NCBI GenBank assembly: GCA_027625915.1
Contig: JANTQA010000070.1
Span: forward strand, 4,779,001-4,843,000
Reading direction: 5' to 3'
DNA from: Anaeramoeba flamelloides
Taxonomy: Eukaryota; Metamonada; Anaeramoebidae
DNA length: 64,000 nucleotides
The position numbers and the translations under genes were made by a program. The notes under the pieces were generated by a model. The model searched no databases, was not told where the DNA came from, and saw only the letters and a program-made list of their open reading frames with translations. Positions 48,585 to 60,845 of this stretch are shown piece by piece; position 1 is the first letter of the stretch, and every line of letters starts with the position of its first letter.

Positions 48585-50460
48585 TTTTTCAATTAATTTA
48601 TATTTTCTTCGGTATATTTTTAATCTAGTGAGATCAATTTTTGCTTCACTTTTATAAATTGATTGTGGTGAATGGATGTTAATTTGTAAGAAATTTGTGA
48701 CTGATTTATTTAGTGATAAATCTACCAATTCTTTCAAAATAACTTTGTGTCAAGTCAAATATTTCGAGACCATAATAAAGTTGACTTAAAATTAGAGCTT
48801 TGAAAGAAGTTATTTTGACTTCATTATTATTGAGTTTATTTTGTTGAAACAATCGATTAAGTGTTTCCAAGTACTTTTCTACTTTTTTTAAATTATATCC
48901 AAGATGTGTGTTTTTTTCTAATCAAATTCCAAGATAAAAAATATCTTTTAATTCTTTTTTATATTCAGTTGTTTTATTATGTGGGTTCATCATGAATCTT
49001 TTTATTATTTCAAAAATCATTTCTAAACTAAAATTCAAAATTTTCCATACAGCTAAAACGTTCCATACAATCAAAATAATACAATTTCATTGAAATTGGA
49101 GATAATTTTGATTTTTTCAAAAATATGAAAATCATTTTTTCATCTTTTAGTTTTTGTTTTCATTTCATTTTTTGAATTATGTAATTTGTTTCGTCCGAAC
49201 AAAATTTTTTTGAACAATTGATACAAAGTTAAAGCCAAGTTGTTCCAAATAGAAGAACTCAAATAAAATTAGTTGGTAGTATCAAACTATTTGATCGATC
49301 AATAAATCCTAATAGAATTTCAACAAATTTACTAATATATTTTTTTGTTTTGCTCTCTCCAAAATTTTTAACACACGCATGATTTATTTGTATTGATAAT
49401 TATTTATTTATTGTTTTGTGAGTTTTGTAATTTATAAACAAGTGTTAAAATTTCAATTAGTGAATGGTTCTAATTTGGTAAATCTTCTTGAATTGATTAA
49501 ATAAGTTTTTTTTTTTTTCTCAAATCGAATTTTGGTGTGTTAAAAATTTTTAATTGGGGTTTAAATTATTTTTTAGAGAGATTAAAGGCACCTTCATAAT
49601 GAGAATAAGGTCATCTGGATATATTTGAACATGGAAAGCTAGGTTTTTTAACTTTTGAAGCAGGAAATGAGATATAAACGCGAAGAGAATAGGCAAATAT
49701 GGAATCTGCTTGATAAACCCAATTCCGTATTTTTTAAAATATATTAAGAGCCAGTTTTTGATTGTTTCATTTTTTACAAAATTTTTAATAGATTGATATA
49801 TTAATGAGTGTTGTATCGAGCAAAAAAAATTTTTGTATATCTATCTATAGTAACTACAAAATATTCTGTATTTTTATTTTTATTTTTTATTTTTTTAATA
49901 AATTTAAAACAGCAATTCTTGTTCCAAAATATTTTTTAAACCCAAATTTTTTTTTTGAAATTAAGTCCCAAGAGTCTTGAATTCCAATTTATATCGATTT
50001 TGTAAAAAATCTTGGAAGAGATTGATTTATAAAGATAGGTCGATAATTTAATGGTTCGCCTTCACCCCCCGATTTATGAATAAATAATAATTTTTTTTTA
50101 CTAAAAATTAGTACTTTTTTCAGTTTCGTATGTTATCCAATTTAAAAATATTTTGAACAGTTTTAAAAAAACAATCATGATTTAATAAATATTCTATTGG
50201 TTGGTTTTTTATAAACTTATAATGATTTATTTTGTCAAATTCTTTTACTGATTTATTTTTTTGAAATTTGATAATTTCTTTACTTTTATCTTGATCAAAA
50301 ATTTACGTTAAGTCAATTGGAGTTAATGAATTTTTATTAATTTTAATTTTTTTAATATAATTAATAATATTTGTATTATTTTTTTGACTAATTGATTTTA
50401 CAAAATCGTTATACATGAATATGGTTTCATTATTTAAAAACATTTTTGTCGAGGTTTCTC
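48585..50460 (-). mobile_element. LINE family L-A, second copy, inverted and split by MITE-A
   Basis: Minus-strand homologue of the plus copy: EPLNYRPIFINQSLPRFF (about 50050), PDDLILIMK at the catalytic site (about 49610) and INIHSPQSIYKSEAKIDLTR (about 48650), matching NPHSPRIIYKTEAKIDQVR of the plus copy. It lacks the C-terminal Cys-His knuckle, so it is truncated at its 3' side. Its 3' side faces the 3' end of the plus copy. Stops and frame changes are present. The motif FADD of the plus copy is YPDD here. Confidence 0.85.
49024..49563. mobile_element. MITE-A copy 2, inserted in the inverted LINE
   Basis: Second copy of the element at 20-555, between TA at 49024-49025 and TA at 49562-49563. 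Removing the element with one TA restores a minus-strand LINE frame, PLISLKNNLEMIFEIIKRF, which aligns with PILEIDKKLIIIFKIIQEF of the other copy. The insertion is therefore precise and younger than the LINE. Confidence 0.92.
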
Positions 50461-51012
50461 TTATTTTAAAAAAATATTATTGATAAATATTTTAATTTCC
50501 AAAGAAACTTTAAGAAAATTGAAGCTTTGTAATTTCTTTTAAAATTCATAAATTTGCCATTAAAAAATCTTATTTTCAAAAATTTTACTTTTAGTTATAT
50601 TTTAGAAATTATGCATCAACATTTTAATTAAAGGTTGCCAAAAATTTTTTTAACATTTTTTTTTTTTTTGAAAAATTTATATTTTGTTCAGGCTTTTCTT
50701 TTATGAATATAAACTCTAATATGAATTTTATTAATTTCTCTTTGTTCTAATTATTCTTAAATTAGTTGATTTTTTAAAAAAAATCTGAATTTTTCATTTT
50801 TGGTTGACTGACTTTGAGTGTATGGTGTTTATATCCAATCTCTCTTTTTATATAAATATTAATACATTCGAATAAGGAAAGGTTATAATTATTACACAAT
50901 TTTAAAAACAAAAATGTGTCCAAAATTTTAAAATCGGACTTACTTTCTTCAAAGAAATAGCAAATTAATGCAAAAAAGTGGGATTATAACGGAAGTGGAA
51001 ATAAATAAATGA

Positions 51013-54000
51013 TCAAACCTTTTCCAAGTCAATAAAAGAACCTAAAGATATTAATGTTTCCAAGCGGTTTATTTTCCCACCGCCCCGTAATATACCAGAA
51101 CAACATTCATGGAATGGAGTATTATCTTCATCGTTTCTTAAATGAAGATCAGATAAACTTTTAACTAAAAATCTGAGTAAAACTGGCTTTCCACTAAATT
51201 TTGCAGCAATATGTAAGGGTGTATTACCACGTGACTTTTTAAAATAATATATTGGAAAATAAAAAAGTAATAAAATTATTAATTTAAAAATAAAGAAATA
51301 AAAAAAGATATGAAAATTATTATCATAAGAAAAAAAAAGCCAAACATTTGTTGCTTTAATATCACCACCAACTGAAATGATATATTTTACTGATTCAATA
51401 TTTGCATCTATCCAACATAATTGATGTAGGGGTGTACCACCAGAATTCTATAAGAATAAAATAATATATAGATATAAAATTAAGCAATGGGTAAGAAATT
51501 AGTACTTTATTAGTTTGAATTTCCATGATTTTTTTTAATGGGATAATTAACTTTTTAATGAATTTAAACTTTCCAAACCATTTAAAACAGAGTTCAAAGA
51601 TATATCGATTTTAAATAATGTCAGAATTGAGTTGATTAGAGAATTTACCGATAGTATAGAAAATCTTAATATTAGGGATTATTAGCAATTTTAGATTATT
51701 TATAACAAATCGACAAATTAGTGATTAATTTATATTGTCACAATAATGTAGATTATAATTAATTTGTGTTTTTTTGGTGATAATCTGAAATATTTTTGAT
51801 AATATTAAAAACTCGTCAGAAGGAAACAATTGATGATAATTCAAAAAAAAAAAAAAAAAGTTGTAATAAATTGAGAAAATTTTATTTGGTACTTAAAAAA
51901 AAATACTTAAAAAGGTCAAGAAACATATAAAAAAATATGTATAAATAATGTAACTGATACTTCATTATTTAGATTTTTTGAAACAGAATAAAATTATATC
52001 TGAAATGTTTGAGTTGACAAAAATATTGTTAGGAATAATTGTTGAATTCTTGAAAACTATTTTTATTCGTGAGAAAATCAGAAATTTACGATCTGAGGTT
52101 AAAATCCTGATAATATTATTTTTTCACTAAAAAAAACCTTTTACTGAATTTCCCTATTCTCAACCAATTTTGATTTTCTCTTAATCTGGTTTAAATGAAA
52201 AAAAAAAAAAAAAAAAACGAAAATTAGTATTGCTTCACTTGAAATTATTGATAAATACTTAGTAAATAGCGAAGGGTTCCAATGTTTTAATTAATTAATA
52301 TTTATTTTAATTAAATATGGTTTGTTCAAAATGTTATTATTAACTTTTTTTTTAAAAAATATCAATTAATTATGTTGGTAAAAAAAAAACAAAAAACTAA
52401 TCAAAAATTTCTGAAATAATGTGTTCTACAAATATTAAAATATTAAACCATTTTCCAGTTAAAGGTGTCCAGTTGTAGGGGTGGGGGCGAATTACATGTG
52501 TTCAAAGGGTTTGTATGGGTATTAGAAGTAAAAATTTATTTCCGAAAATTTCAAAATTTTTTCATTTTTTCACATTTTTGCACATTTTTACGATTTTTTT
52601 TTTCGATTTCATTTGCAAATTTTTTTTTTATTGCAAGATCTATAGTTATTTGGTAAAAAGGTGTTATTCTAATGTTATTGATAAAGTAAAAATGATTGTA
52701 GAAAAATTATTTTAATTTCCATTGAAATTTTATTTGATCTTCAACTGAAGATCAAAATAAACATTGTTATTTTTCTCAATAGGGTCTCTAAGAATGTGTG
52801 TTTTTCACTTTTTAAGAAAATTTATTGGTTTATTAGTTTTATTTCAGGTAGATACCAATTATTCTTGATGCTTATTATTCTACTTATTTCTTATTTAATC
52901 TTCAAAGGTTATTTATAAAAAATATTTGATATTTTAAAAAAATGTTGACCGCTTTTACTGAAACAAAGTTTATTTTTTTCTCAAGTTTCTTTTTAGAAAT
53001 CTTCATTTTGTTTTACCCGAAATGATTGTTTAACAAAATATTTTTTGAGTATAGAAATATTCTCTACTTGGAAATAAAAAAATAATTTTTTGAAAGGTAA
53101 TTTAAGTAAAAGGGCACTTGGAGTATAATTTAAACTTCCTCATCAATAAAAAAAATAAATAAAAAAAAAAAATAATTTTTTTTCAGATATTTCTAATTTT
53201 TTTTTTTTTGAATTTGGATTATTCAAAATTTAAATTAATAAGTTTGTAACGTGAATTGAAAGATTTTTTATGAACTTTTCCTTTTTTAAAAAAGTTTTTA
53301 TAGGATTTTTTTCTTGTAATTTTGATTTTTATTAGAAAAAATTGTTTGAGGATCGATTTAGTAACTTTTTCAAAATCAAATTTCCGACTTTTTTAATTGA
53401 AAAATGATAATTGTGTTAAAGTGAGGTATAATTAAAATACTATTTAAAACATTTTTTAAAAATTATTTTGAAAAAATACTCTTTTTATCAAAAAATTAAA
53501 TAGTAAATTTTATTTTGTTTAATTAAACTCCATTGTTTGAAAGGGGACACACCTTAAAACAGTTTACATAACTTTTTTAAAACTTTAAAATTGATTTACG
53601 TTGTTTTTTAAAATTCATTTGAAATTTTTTGGATTTAATTTTTTTCTTTAAAATGATTAAAAAAAGAAACATTTTTAAAAAAATTGATAAATTATTGGTT
53701 TTTTTTTCTTTCAAAAAGTAAAGATCCGAGACCAAAAAAAAATCACAATAAACAGGAGTAGTTTAACAAAGTTGGAAATATCCTTGTTTCCGGAAGGTAG
53801 AATATCATCTTAAAAAGAAAAAGAATTTTTTAGAAACAAATAAAATCCAGGAAACTTTTAAATTTTCTTAATGAATACAAAGAAAGTAGAGAAAGGCGAT
53901 TATTTAAGATATCAACGAAATCTTATAATATTGATAATAAAACTGAATTTACTAGCAACTGATTCTCCATTTTCGATCGAAACTAAACTTTTATTACATT

Positions 54001-54790
54001 TATTCCAAAAAAACATAACTAATTCTTATGGACGATTAATAAGCCAATAAGAAAAAACGTTTTTTTTTACTTTGGAAATTGATTATTAGTAACAAATAAG
54101 ATCATAGTTGTGTGTTTCAAGACGAAAGATGGTTTAAATAACCCATAAAAAAATTACAAACAAATATTTAGTCTAAGAGATGTTTAGAGAATATATCTTT
54201 TTTCAAATTTTATTTGAGAATGTGTTTTTTCGTTTTTTTAATCAATAAATTTCAAGTAATAGAATATTTTTCTGAAAAAGAGCACTTATTTTTTTTATAT
54301 TTTGATTTTCTTTTAATTCTTTTAAATTCTGAAAAACCTATTGGGGATTCTCTTGAGTTTTATGTTTTATCTGTTTAGTTTTCTAGGTTTTTTTGAGGTT
54401 TTCTCTTTTATTTGTGAAGTGTTCTAGGTTTTTTTTACTTTTTGAAATAAACATAAAATTTATTAAAATTTTCTGTTTATTTCAAAAAGTGAAAAAAACA
54501 TAACGAAAATCTATTGATTTTCTAAATAAATAGAAAAATCAAGAAAACCTAACGAATGGAAGAGGAAATTAATTTCCACGCTTCAAAATAAAAAAAAAAG
54601 AGAGAGAGAGAAAGAGATAATTACATTAACGGCATTTGGGTCTGCACCTGATTCAACTAAAAATTGGATTACTTCTAATTCAATATCATTTTGACAAGCT
54701 TCAATTAAAGGGGTATTTTGATATTTCTGTTGATATTTATAAATTAAATAAGAAATTATTTGAGTAAAATCAAAAGAAAATAAGTAAATG

Positions 54791-54834
<44 letters not shown>

Positions 54835-57800
54835 TAACTCATTAAATTATAAAATCTCAAACATTTCTCGAACTAATTTCTGCTTCATTGTCTATTAATA
54901 GTTTAACGATATCTAGTCGTGATTTATTTGCACATGCAACATGAAGTGGTGTATTTTGCTAAATAAAAATTAAATTATTATAAAATCGAAAAATTTTTTG
55001 TAAATTATATAAATATTATAAATTCTTAAATATTCCTCTTTTTTCATCACACTTGTTTGTTTTTATTTTAAAAAAAGAATTAAAGAAAACTTACAATCTA
55101 TTATTATTTTGTTAACGTAAATAATTTTTAAAAATAAAGAAATTTATTTGTGTTTTTAATCTATTTTGAAAAATTATGAACAGAATAAATTTAAAAATAT
55201 TTGAAAATAATATAATAATACATTCTATTAAATAAAATTATTTTAAAGTCAAAGTATTCAAAAAAAAAAAAAAAAAAAAAAAAAATCGGAAATTAATTAG
55301 TTTTAAATTTATATATTAATAAATATAATGATTAATATTAAATAATCCAAACATTTTGAGAATTTATTTCTGCTTTATTTTCAATTAAACATTCAATTAT
55401 TGGTGTCATTACTTGCCATTGACATGCATAATGCAATGGTTGATTACCCAAAACTATTAATTATTTTTTTTTTTTATAATATATTTATATATAGGTTTAA
55501 AATCAAAATAAGTATCAACTAAAATTCAAATTTTTTTTAAAAAAAAAAGATTAAATTAATTAGACATTTTGAATATTTTAAGATTATTTTTATAAATTAT
55601 TTACACATATTGGGTGTGTATTGAAAATACAGTTAAACTAAAATCCAAAATTTATGGGAAAAGATGAAAAAAAAAGAGAAAAACACCATGAAGTTCACAT
55701 TAAAACAATAAAATATAAAGTTGATTCGTCAGAAGGTGAAGAAAATTGGGTGCCGAAAAAAACCTCAAAATCAGCCAATTTCCAAGACAATTTCCCATAA
55801 AACTTTAACAAAAATCAGCCCTACTTAAACTGGAAATCACAAAAAACCGCTATTCAAACTAAAATCATTATGTGATGGTTTGGATAGCTATGCATATAGA
55901 TGGGAAAGGGGGTAAAATTCCAAAATGGTACCACGTTGTAAAAAGAAAGTTGATTATGTAGATCACTTTATATGGAATGTAAAAAATATGAAAAAACTAG
56001 AAGACATTGGAAAAATGATTGAAAAAAAATCAAAAAATTTGACTTTAACATAATAGTCAAAGAAGATACAGATGTATTATTGAGGAAAATGAACAGAAAA
56101 GAAATCCATTATATCACCATAGAATACTTTTTGACGAATATTACTCAAAACGCTATCAGGAAAAGGGAGCACAAATCCAAATAATCTCCAATAACGCATA
56201 CACGTGCAAATTCTCTTGAATCAATAAATTTGTTGTTTTATGACTTTTTTTTAAATTCTTTTCTTTTTTTTTCTCTTTTTATCATACTTTTTTTTTTATA
56301 TAAACTATGTTTTTTTCTATTATTAAAGAAAACTAAATTAAGTTTCGAATACTTCTAGTAATTGTGCATAGACTTATTTCGAGTCGATATTTGAATTGAA
56401 GGGGTTACAAATTTAGTAACGAAAGAAGTTACAAATTTACTCAAGAATTTAGTCTTTGAATTAGAAGTTACAAGTTTAGTCACTTCAAAATTCTCTCTTT
56501 AATAGATTAAATATTTCGAAAATTTAACACTGAACAATATAACAAAAAAATACAAAAAATTGTGATTTTTTTTTCCTAATTCTTGTTTTTTAGTGTGCCC
56601 AAATTTTTGAGAAACAATTAATTTCACAGAAGTGAAAAAAAAGTAATCAAACTTTTCTTTTTTATTTTATGAATTATTGAGAAAATCTTGAAATTAAAAA
56701 ATTAGAAAAAAGAGTTACTTTTAAAGGTTCTAAATCTGAATTTATAAATACTATAATAATATTATTTGGATTTTCATCTTTAAGATTTTTAAAAAGCCAA
56801 AGAAAAAAAAATCTTCAAGATGAAAATTTTTTAATAGTTGATCCCCTAAGTAAAAAATCTAATAATTTATTGTGCAATAATATTTATAAAAGATTTTTTA
56901 GAGACCCATTTGAAATATAGAGCACTAATATGGTTTTCTTTAAATTACAGTATATTTTGATTATAGAAGAATTTAGGGTAACGAATATTCCTGAAAATAC
57001 CAACAAATATAATTTAATAAAAACAATTGAAGTTTTCTCAAAATAATTCTGAAAGATATACCAAGCCCAGAGTTTAAAAATGAATTGGTGGGTTGTTTTT
57101 CTGATTTTTTTTTAATGTTATTCAAAAAATAAGTTCTCAAAGCCAAAAAAAGGAAAAATTTAAAGATCCAAAAAATGTTGAAAAAACTGATTGTGATCCA
57201 AATAAAGAGGAACAAAACAAAATCAGCCATTTGATTTACTTAAATGATAATTTACCTGTATTTCTCCCATTTACATCCACCCCATTATCAATTAATAACT
57301 GAATAATTTCTGGGCTGACATTGTGCTTAGCTGCGTAGTGGATCAAATTTAATCCGCCTTGACTCACGATATCGAGTTTTGCTCCGTGTTCAATAAGTGA
57401 TCGAATAATTTTAATTTTAACTGTATTGTCCGTAGCCAAAAAGATCGGTGTTTCGTTTAGTTTGTTTTGGGTATCGAGATCTGCACCTTGAGAAATTAAA
57501 TATTCAACAATTTCTAAAGACGAATTTGATGAACACAAATAATGAAGTGGGGTATTTCCATGATTGTCCTTACAATTGACATCAGATCCGGCAGAAACCA
57601 ACAAATGGATAATTGCAAGACTTGCATCATTATTACATGCTACGTGTATTGGGAACATTCCCTAAAGTAAGTTTAAATTGGGGTTTAAAGTTATCTCACA
57701 AATAATTAAAAACAAAATCTAAAAAAACAAAAAATATTTACTTCCTTCCAATTGAGAGAAAAAAGAGGGATAAGGAGAATGATACAAAAAAAAGAAAAAA

Positions 57801-58435
57801 AAAACGAATTAATCATAATTAAAGAGAAACCGAGGATGTGTGAACTGAAAATTAAAGAAATAATACATTCTATGAGAATTAAAGGTAATTAATTAAAGAT
57901 CAAACAAAATTAGAAAAAAGAAAAGATTGTTAGCAAGTTTTATAAGATTTGGATTAGTGCGTGTTGGTTGCTAAAAAAAGGTGGGGTTTCTTTTACGTTT
58001 TTCACATTAATTTTCGCTTTATTTTCAAACAGCAATTTAACTATTTCGATCCCAACCGAGTATTTGAGCACAAAGTGTAGTGGGGTGTCGCCAGTTTCCT
58101 ATTGAAAAAGAAAATTTTATCCAATTAAAATCGAATGTTTTAAAACAAAGTTTTTTTCTTTCTTTTAAATGCCATTTGTGTTGTTGTTTCTTTGAAAAAA
58201 TTTTTTTTCATTCATTACAAAGAAGAAATTACTTTCTAGGTAGGTTGTTGTTTATATTTTTTTGATAATAAAAAAGGTGTTGGTAATTGTTTCAAAAAGT
58301 GGTGTTGTTTGTTTGTTATTTATTATGTTGGTTTACATTTTGTTTATTAATCTCGCTACGTCTTCGATCTAATGTTTTACGAATTTTTTTAAGATCTCCT
58401 GATTTGACTTGTTTTAAAAGTTCTTTGTTTCCCAT
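51013..58435 (-). CDS. Ankyrin-repeat protein, eight exons
   Basis: Protein-interaction scaffold of about 409 residues made almost wholly of ankyrin repeats. Exons: 58435-58337, 58098-57997, 57661-57256, 55453-55353, 54958-54863, 54726-54625, 51447-51346, 51234-51013. The start MGNKELLKQVKSGDLKKIRK is a typical cap helix. About eleven repeats follow, each with a (T/Q)PLH-like turn and a VKLLIDNGA-like helix. Exons 2 and 4-7 each encode one repeat and end after an Asn at phase 0 (phase 1 into exon 4); exon 3 encodes four repeats without an intron; exon 8 encodes two. Donors are GTAAAC, GTAAAA, GTAAAT and GTAATT, plus GTTTGG/GTTTGA after exons 4, 5 and 7. The gene may end at the TGA in AAG-GTT-TGA (51013-51018), or that GTTTGA may be another donor to an unseen exon. 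No frame breaks. No kinase, SOCS or membrane domain is seen. Confidence 0.92.
52480..52960. repeat. Dispersed repeat R, copy 2, in ankyrin-gene intron
   Basis: Homologue of 715-1240, lying in the 3.2-kb intron 51448-54624. Confidence 0.65.
53680..54015. repeat. Dispersed repeat X, uninterrupted inverted copy
   Basis: Inverted match to 22820-23050 plus 23690-23770, without element Y. It lies in the same ankyrin-gene intron. Confidence 0.65.
54310..54560. repeat. Mosaic hairpin cassette, inverted copy
   Basis: Read on the minus strand it follows 45140-45400 block by block, including TTTTCTTGATTTTTCTATTT and GAAAATCAATAGATTTTC. It abuts a LINE tail. Confidence 0.8.
54555..54605 (+). mobile_element. 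L-A LINE 3' tail
   Basis: AGAGGAAATTAATTTCC, then GCTTCAAAATAAAAAAAA, the same end as the LINE at 48530-48575. Only about 45 bp of LINE remain; directly upstream is the hairpin cassette. Confidence 0.8.
54795..54831. repeat. (TA)n microsatellite
   Basis: Uninterrupted alternating TA inside an ankyrin-gene intron. Confidence 0.95.
55640..56520 (+). mobile_element. LINE family L-B, 3' part, copy 1
   Basis: C-terminal part of a LINE protein: CKKK-VDYVDHFIW, then CKKYEKTRRHW in the next frame, and FLTNITQNAIRKREHKSK before a TAA near 56181. It resembles the terminal Cys-His knuckle of L-A but is a different family. The downstream part (56270-56520), with TTACAAATTTAGTAAC, matches 63400-63560. 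It is decayed and lies in the ankyrin-gene intron 55454-57255. Confidence 0.75.
56700..56990. repeat. Dispersed repeat W, copy 2
   Basis: Matches parts of 39090-39860, including AGATTTTTTAGAG and TTTTGATTATAGA. Confidence 0.55.
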
Positions 58436-58941
58436 AATTTAAATCAAAAGAGTCAAGAAGAAATACTATTTTAACAATAAAAGAAAAAAAATGTCAAGCA
58501 ACAAAATTGGAAGACATTGAATTAAAGGTGGACAGGGGTTATAAAAAAACACTATCTATATATCTCTCAATGTTGAACAACAATAAGATTCACCTGATCT
58601 TTTTAAATAAGGACATTATAATCTTGAGAAGAAAAAAATTTCAATGATCTTTTTTTGTCTTGGAAATTTAAAATAAAAGGTTGTTAATTTAAAACTAATA
58701 TATTGTGGTAACAATGGACAAATAATATAACCCCTAATATAATAGTTTTGTTCCAATTATAGTCAATATTATCTCTTCTTATAATCATTTTTTTACCACC
58801 AATATTTTTTGATTATATGTTACCTGATCTAAAAAAGTATTGGAAAGACAAAAATTTAGCGAGTTGTTGTGTCAAATTTTATATTCTGATATATCTTTAG
58901 GAATCAAGGAATTTGTACTAAAAGATGTCAACGAGAGATTT

Positions 58942-58966
58942 GGGGGGGGGGGGGGGGGGGGGGGGG
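58942..58966. repeat. G25 homopolymer upstream of the ankyrin gene
   Basis: Twenty-five consecutive G in a region that otherwise has very little G or C, 507 bp upstream of the ankyrin start codon. The gene is on the minus strand, so its coding strand carries C25. Confidence 0.95.
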
Positions 58967-59484
58967 TATGTACATTTTATTAATTTTAAGAGCCATAGTT
59001 TATTTGAAAGCGAATTATTTAAAATCAATTTCTTTATTTGAATACATTAATGTTTAAATAAAAAAAGCGTGGTAGAATATCTCCTAGTATAATAAAAGCC
59101 ATTCTAGAAATTTGGAAACACCCAAAATCAAAAATAGGAGAAAAAAAAATCCCAATTTATTGTATTTTTAGAAACAGAATATGAAGTATATTTAAGAAGC
59201 TATATATTATTAATGTTTTTGTATGTATTAATTTTTTTTTCAGATAAAAGGAAAAAAACAATAAAATGAAAAAATCAAAATCAGGAGTGTTTCCAAAAAG
59301 GAAAAGGAGCAAAAAACAAAATTGTATTCCTATTTTTTTTCAAATTTCCATTAGAAATGTTTATTGATCAAATTTTTAGATACAATCAACTAATCTTATG
59401 TAGATCTTTCTATTTAACTAAACTACTAGCTGAATCTAAATCATTCAATAATTTTTTTAGACCCAACAAAATAGATTAAGTAAC

Positions 59485-59600
59485 TGGAAAAAAGGAAATG
59501 AAAACAAAACAGAAAAAACAAAAAATGATAAAAATAGTTTATAAAATCAAAATTATTTCCAAATTGAATGTAATAGTGCAGTATTTTTATTTTTATAACT
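59485..59600. repeat. Dispersed repeat S, copy 3
   Basis: AATGAAAACAAAACAGAAAA, then ATAGTTTATAAAATCAAAA, as in the copy at 10985. The single TA of the empty site is at 59535-59536. Confidence 0.65.
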
Positions 59601-60602
59601 GTTGAAACCGTGTCAGTAATTAATTGAATAATAAACAAAATTTCATAATAAATATCCCATTTTTTTTTACTTTTTTACGTTTTTTTATTTTATTTATTGA
59701 CAAAAAACAAATATTTTTAGTGTATAAAACTGAATATTAAAATATGTATTTTTATTTATTATAATAGATAACTTCAATTGATAAAAATATTAATATTCAA
59801 ATTTTGATTTTTATGGACCAATTATCAGGAAATGGAGTTCATATTTAAATTTACATAACATTAAAAAATGGAAATGAAAATAAAGAAAAAAATAACTAAT
59901 TAATTTTAGATCTCTATTTTCTATTAATTCCCTAAATGATTTATTTTTTATTTTTTTTGTTTTTTTTTCTTGTCTTTTTTTTTTTGTTTTTCTTTTTTTT
60001 TTTTTGATACTTTATACGAAAAATAAAAAGAAAAGAAAATATTTATTTATTGATCATATCTATAAATTTTAATACAATTAGACCCTTCTTCATTAGTATT
60101 ATTTTGAATTCTGACTGGAAACAATATTATTTCACCAAATTTTCGAAAAAAAACAAAATTATTTTTTCTAAATAATTTTCCAAAATGGATTTTAATTCAT
60201 ATATTGATCAATTTTATCAAATTTAGAATTTTTCAAAATATAGGATATTTTTTTTAATTTTACTGCAAAAAAAAATTGATTTATTGGATGAATTTTCTTG
60301 ATTTTAGTTTTATTTTTTTTCACATTTATATTAGAAAAACCAAAATAATCATGTATGTTTGATTTTATATTTTTAAAAAATATTTTCTTTTTCTTAAAAG
60401 TTGAACTTTTTGAAGTTATTAATTGGTTTCGATAACCCAATACTTTTATTTTAATTTTTGAAACCAAATTTCATTTTTCTTTTTTTGAAAAAAAAAACCA
60501 AATTAAATATAACGAAACTTTTTAAAAATCAAATAATTTCATTCCTGAATTAGTGAAAATGAAATAAAGATTTTTTTTTAGTTTTTCTAAACACATGCAA
60601 GC

Positions 60603-60606
<4 letters not shown>

Positions 60607-60662
<56 letters not shown>
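60607..60662. repeat. (TA)28 microsatellite
   Basis: Longest TA run of the window, uninterrupted. Confidence 0.97.
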
Positions 60663-60665
<3 letters not shown>

Positions 60666-60845
60666 ACCAATTGTTGAAATTTCATTTATTTGTGCAATCA
60701 ATTTTTTATTACTTAATTTAATACAATATTTAAATAAATAAGAAAAAAAAAAAACAATAAACAATTTTAATTAAAAAAATTTATTTTGTTCATTAAAAAA
60801 AAATAATAATTTAAATGTCTTTTTTGCTTTTTATTCTTGGTAAAG

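Larger units (their letters stand above)
58436..60845. other. Spacer upstream of the ankyrin gene
   Basis: Contains a 25-base G run, a copy of repeat S and a 28-unit TA run. A Lys-rich minus-strand frame at 60192-60467 (91 residues) has no recognisable family and is not annotated as a gene. Confidence 0.6.

Noticed and set aside
60192-60467. Lys-rich 91-residue minus-strand frame
   Set aside because: Composition follows the AT-rich background, there is no recognisable motif and no splice context. It could be a remnant, but cannot be supported as a gene.
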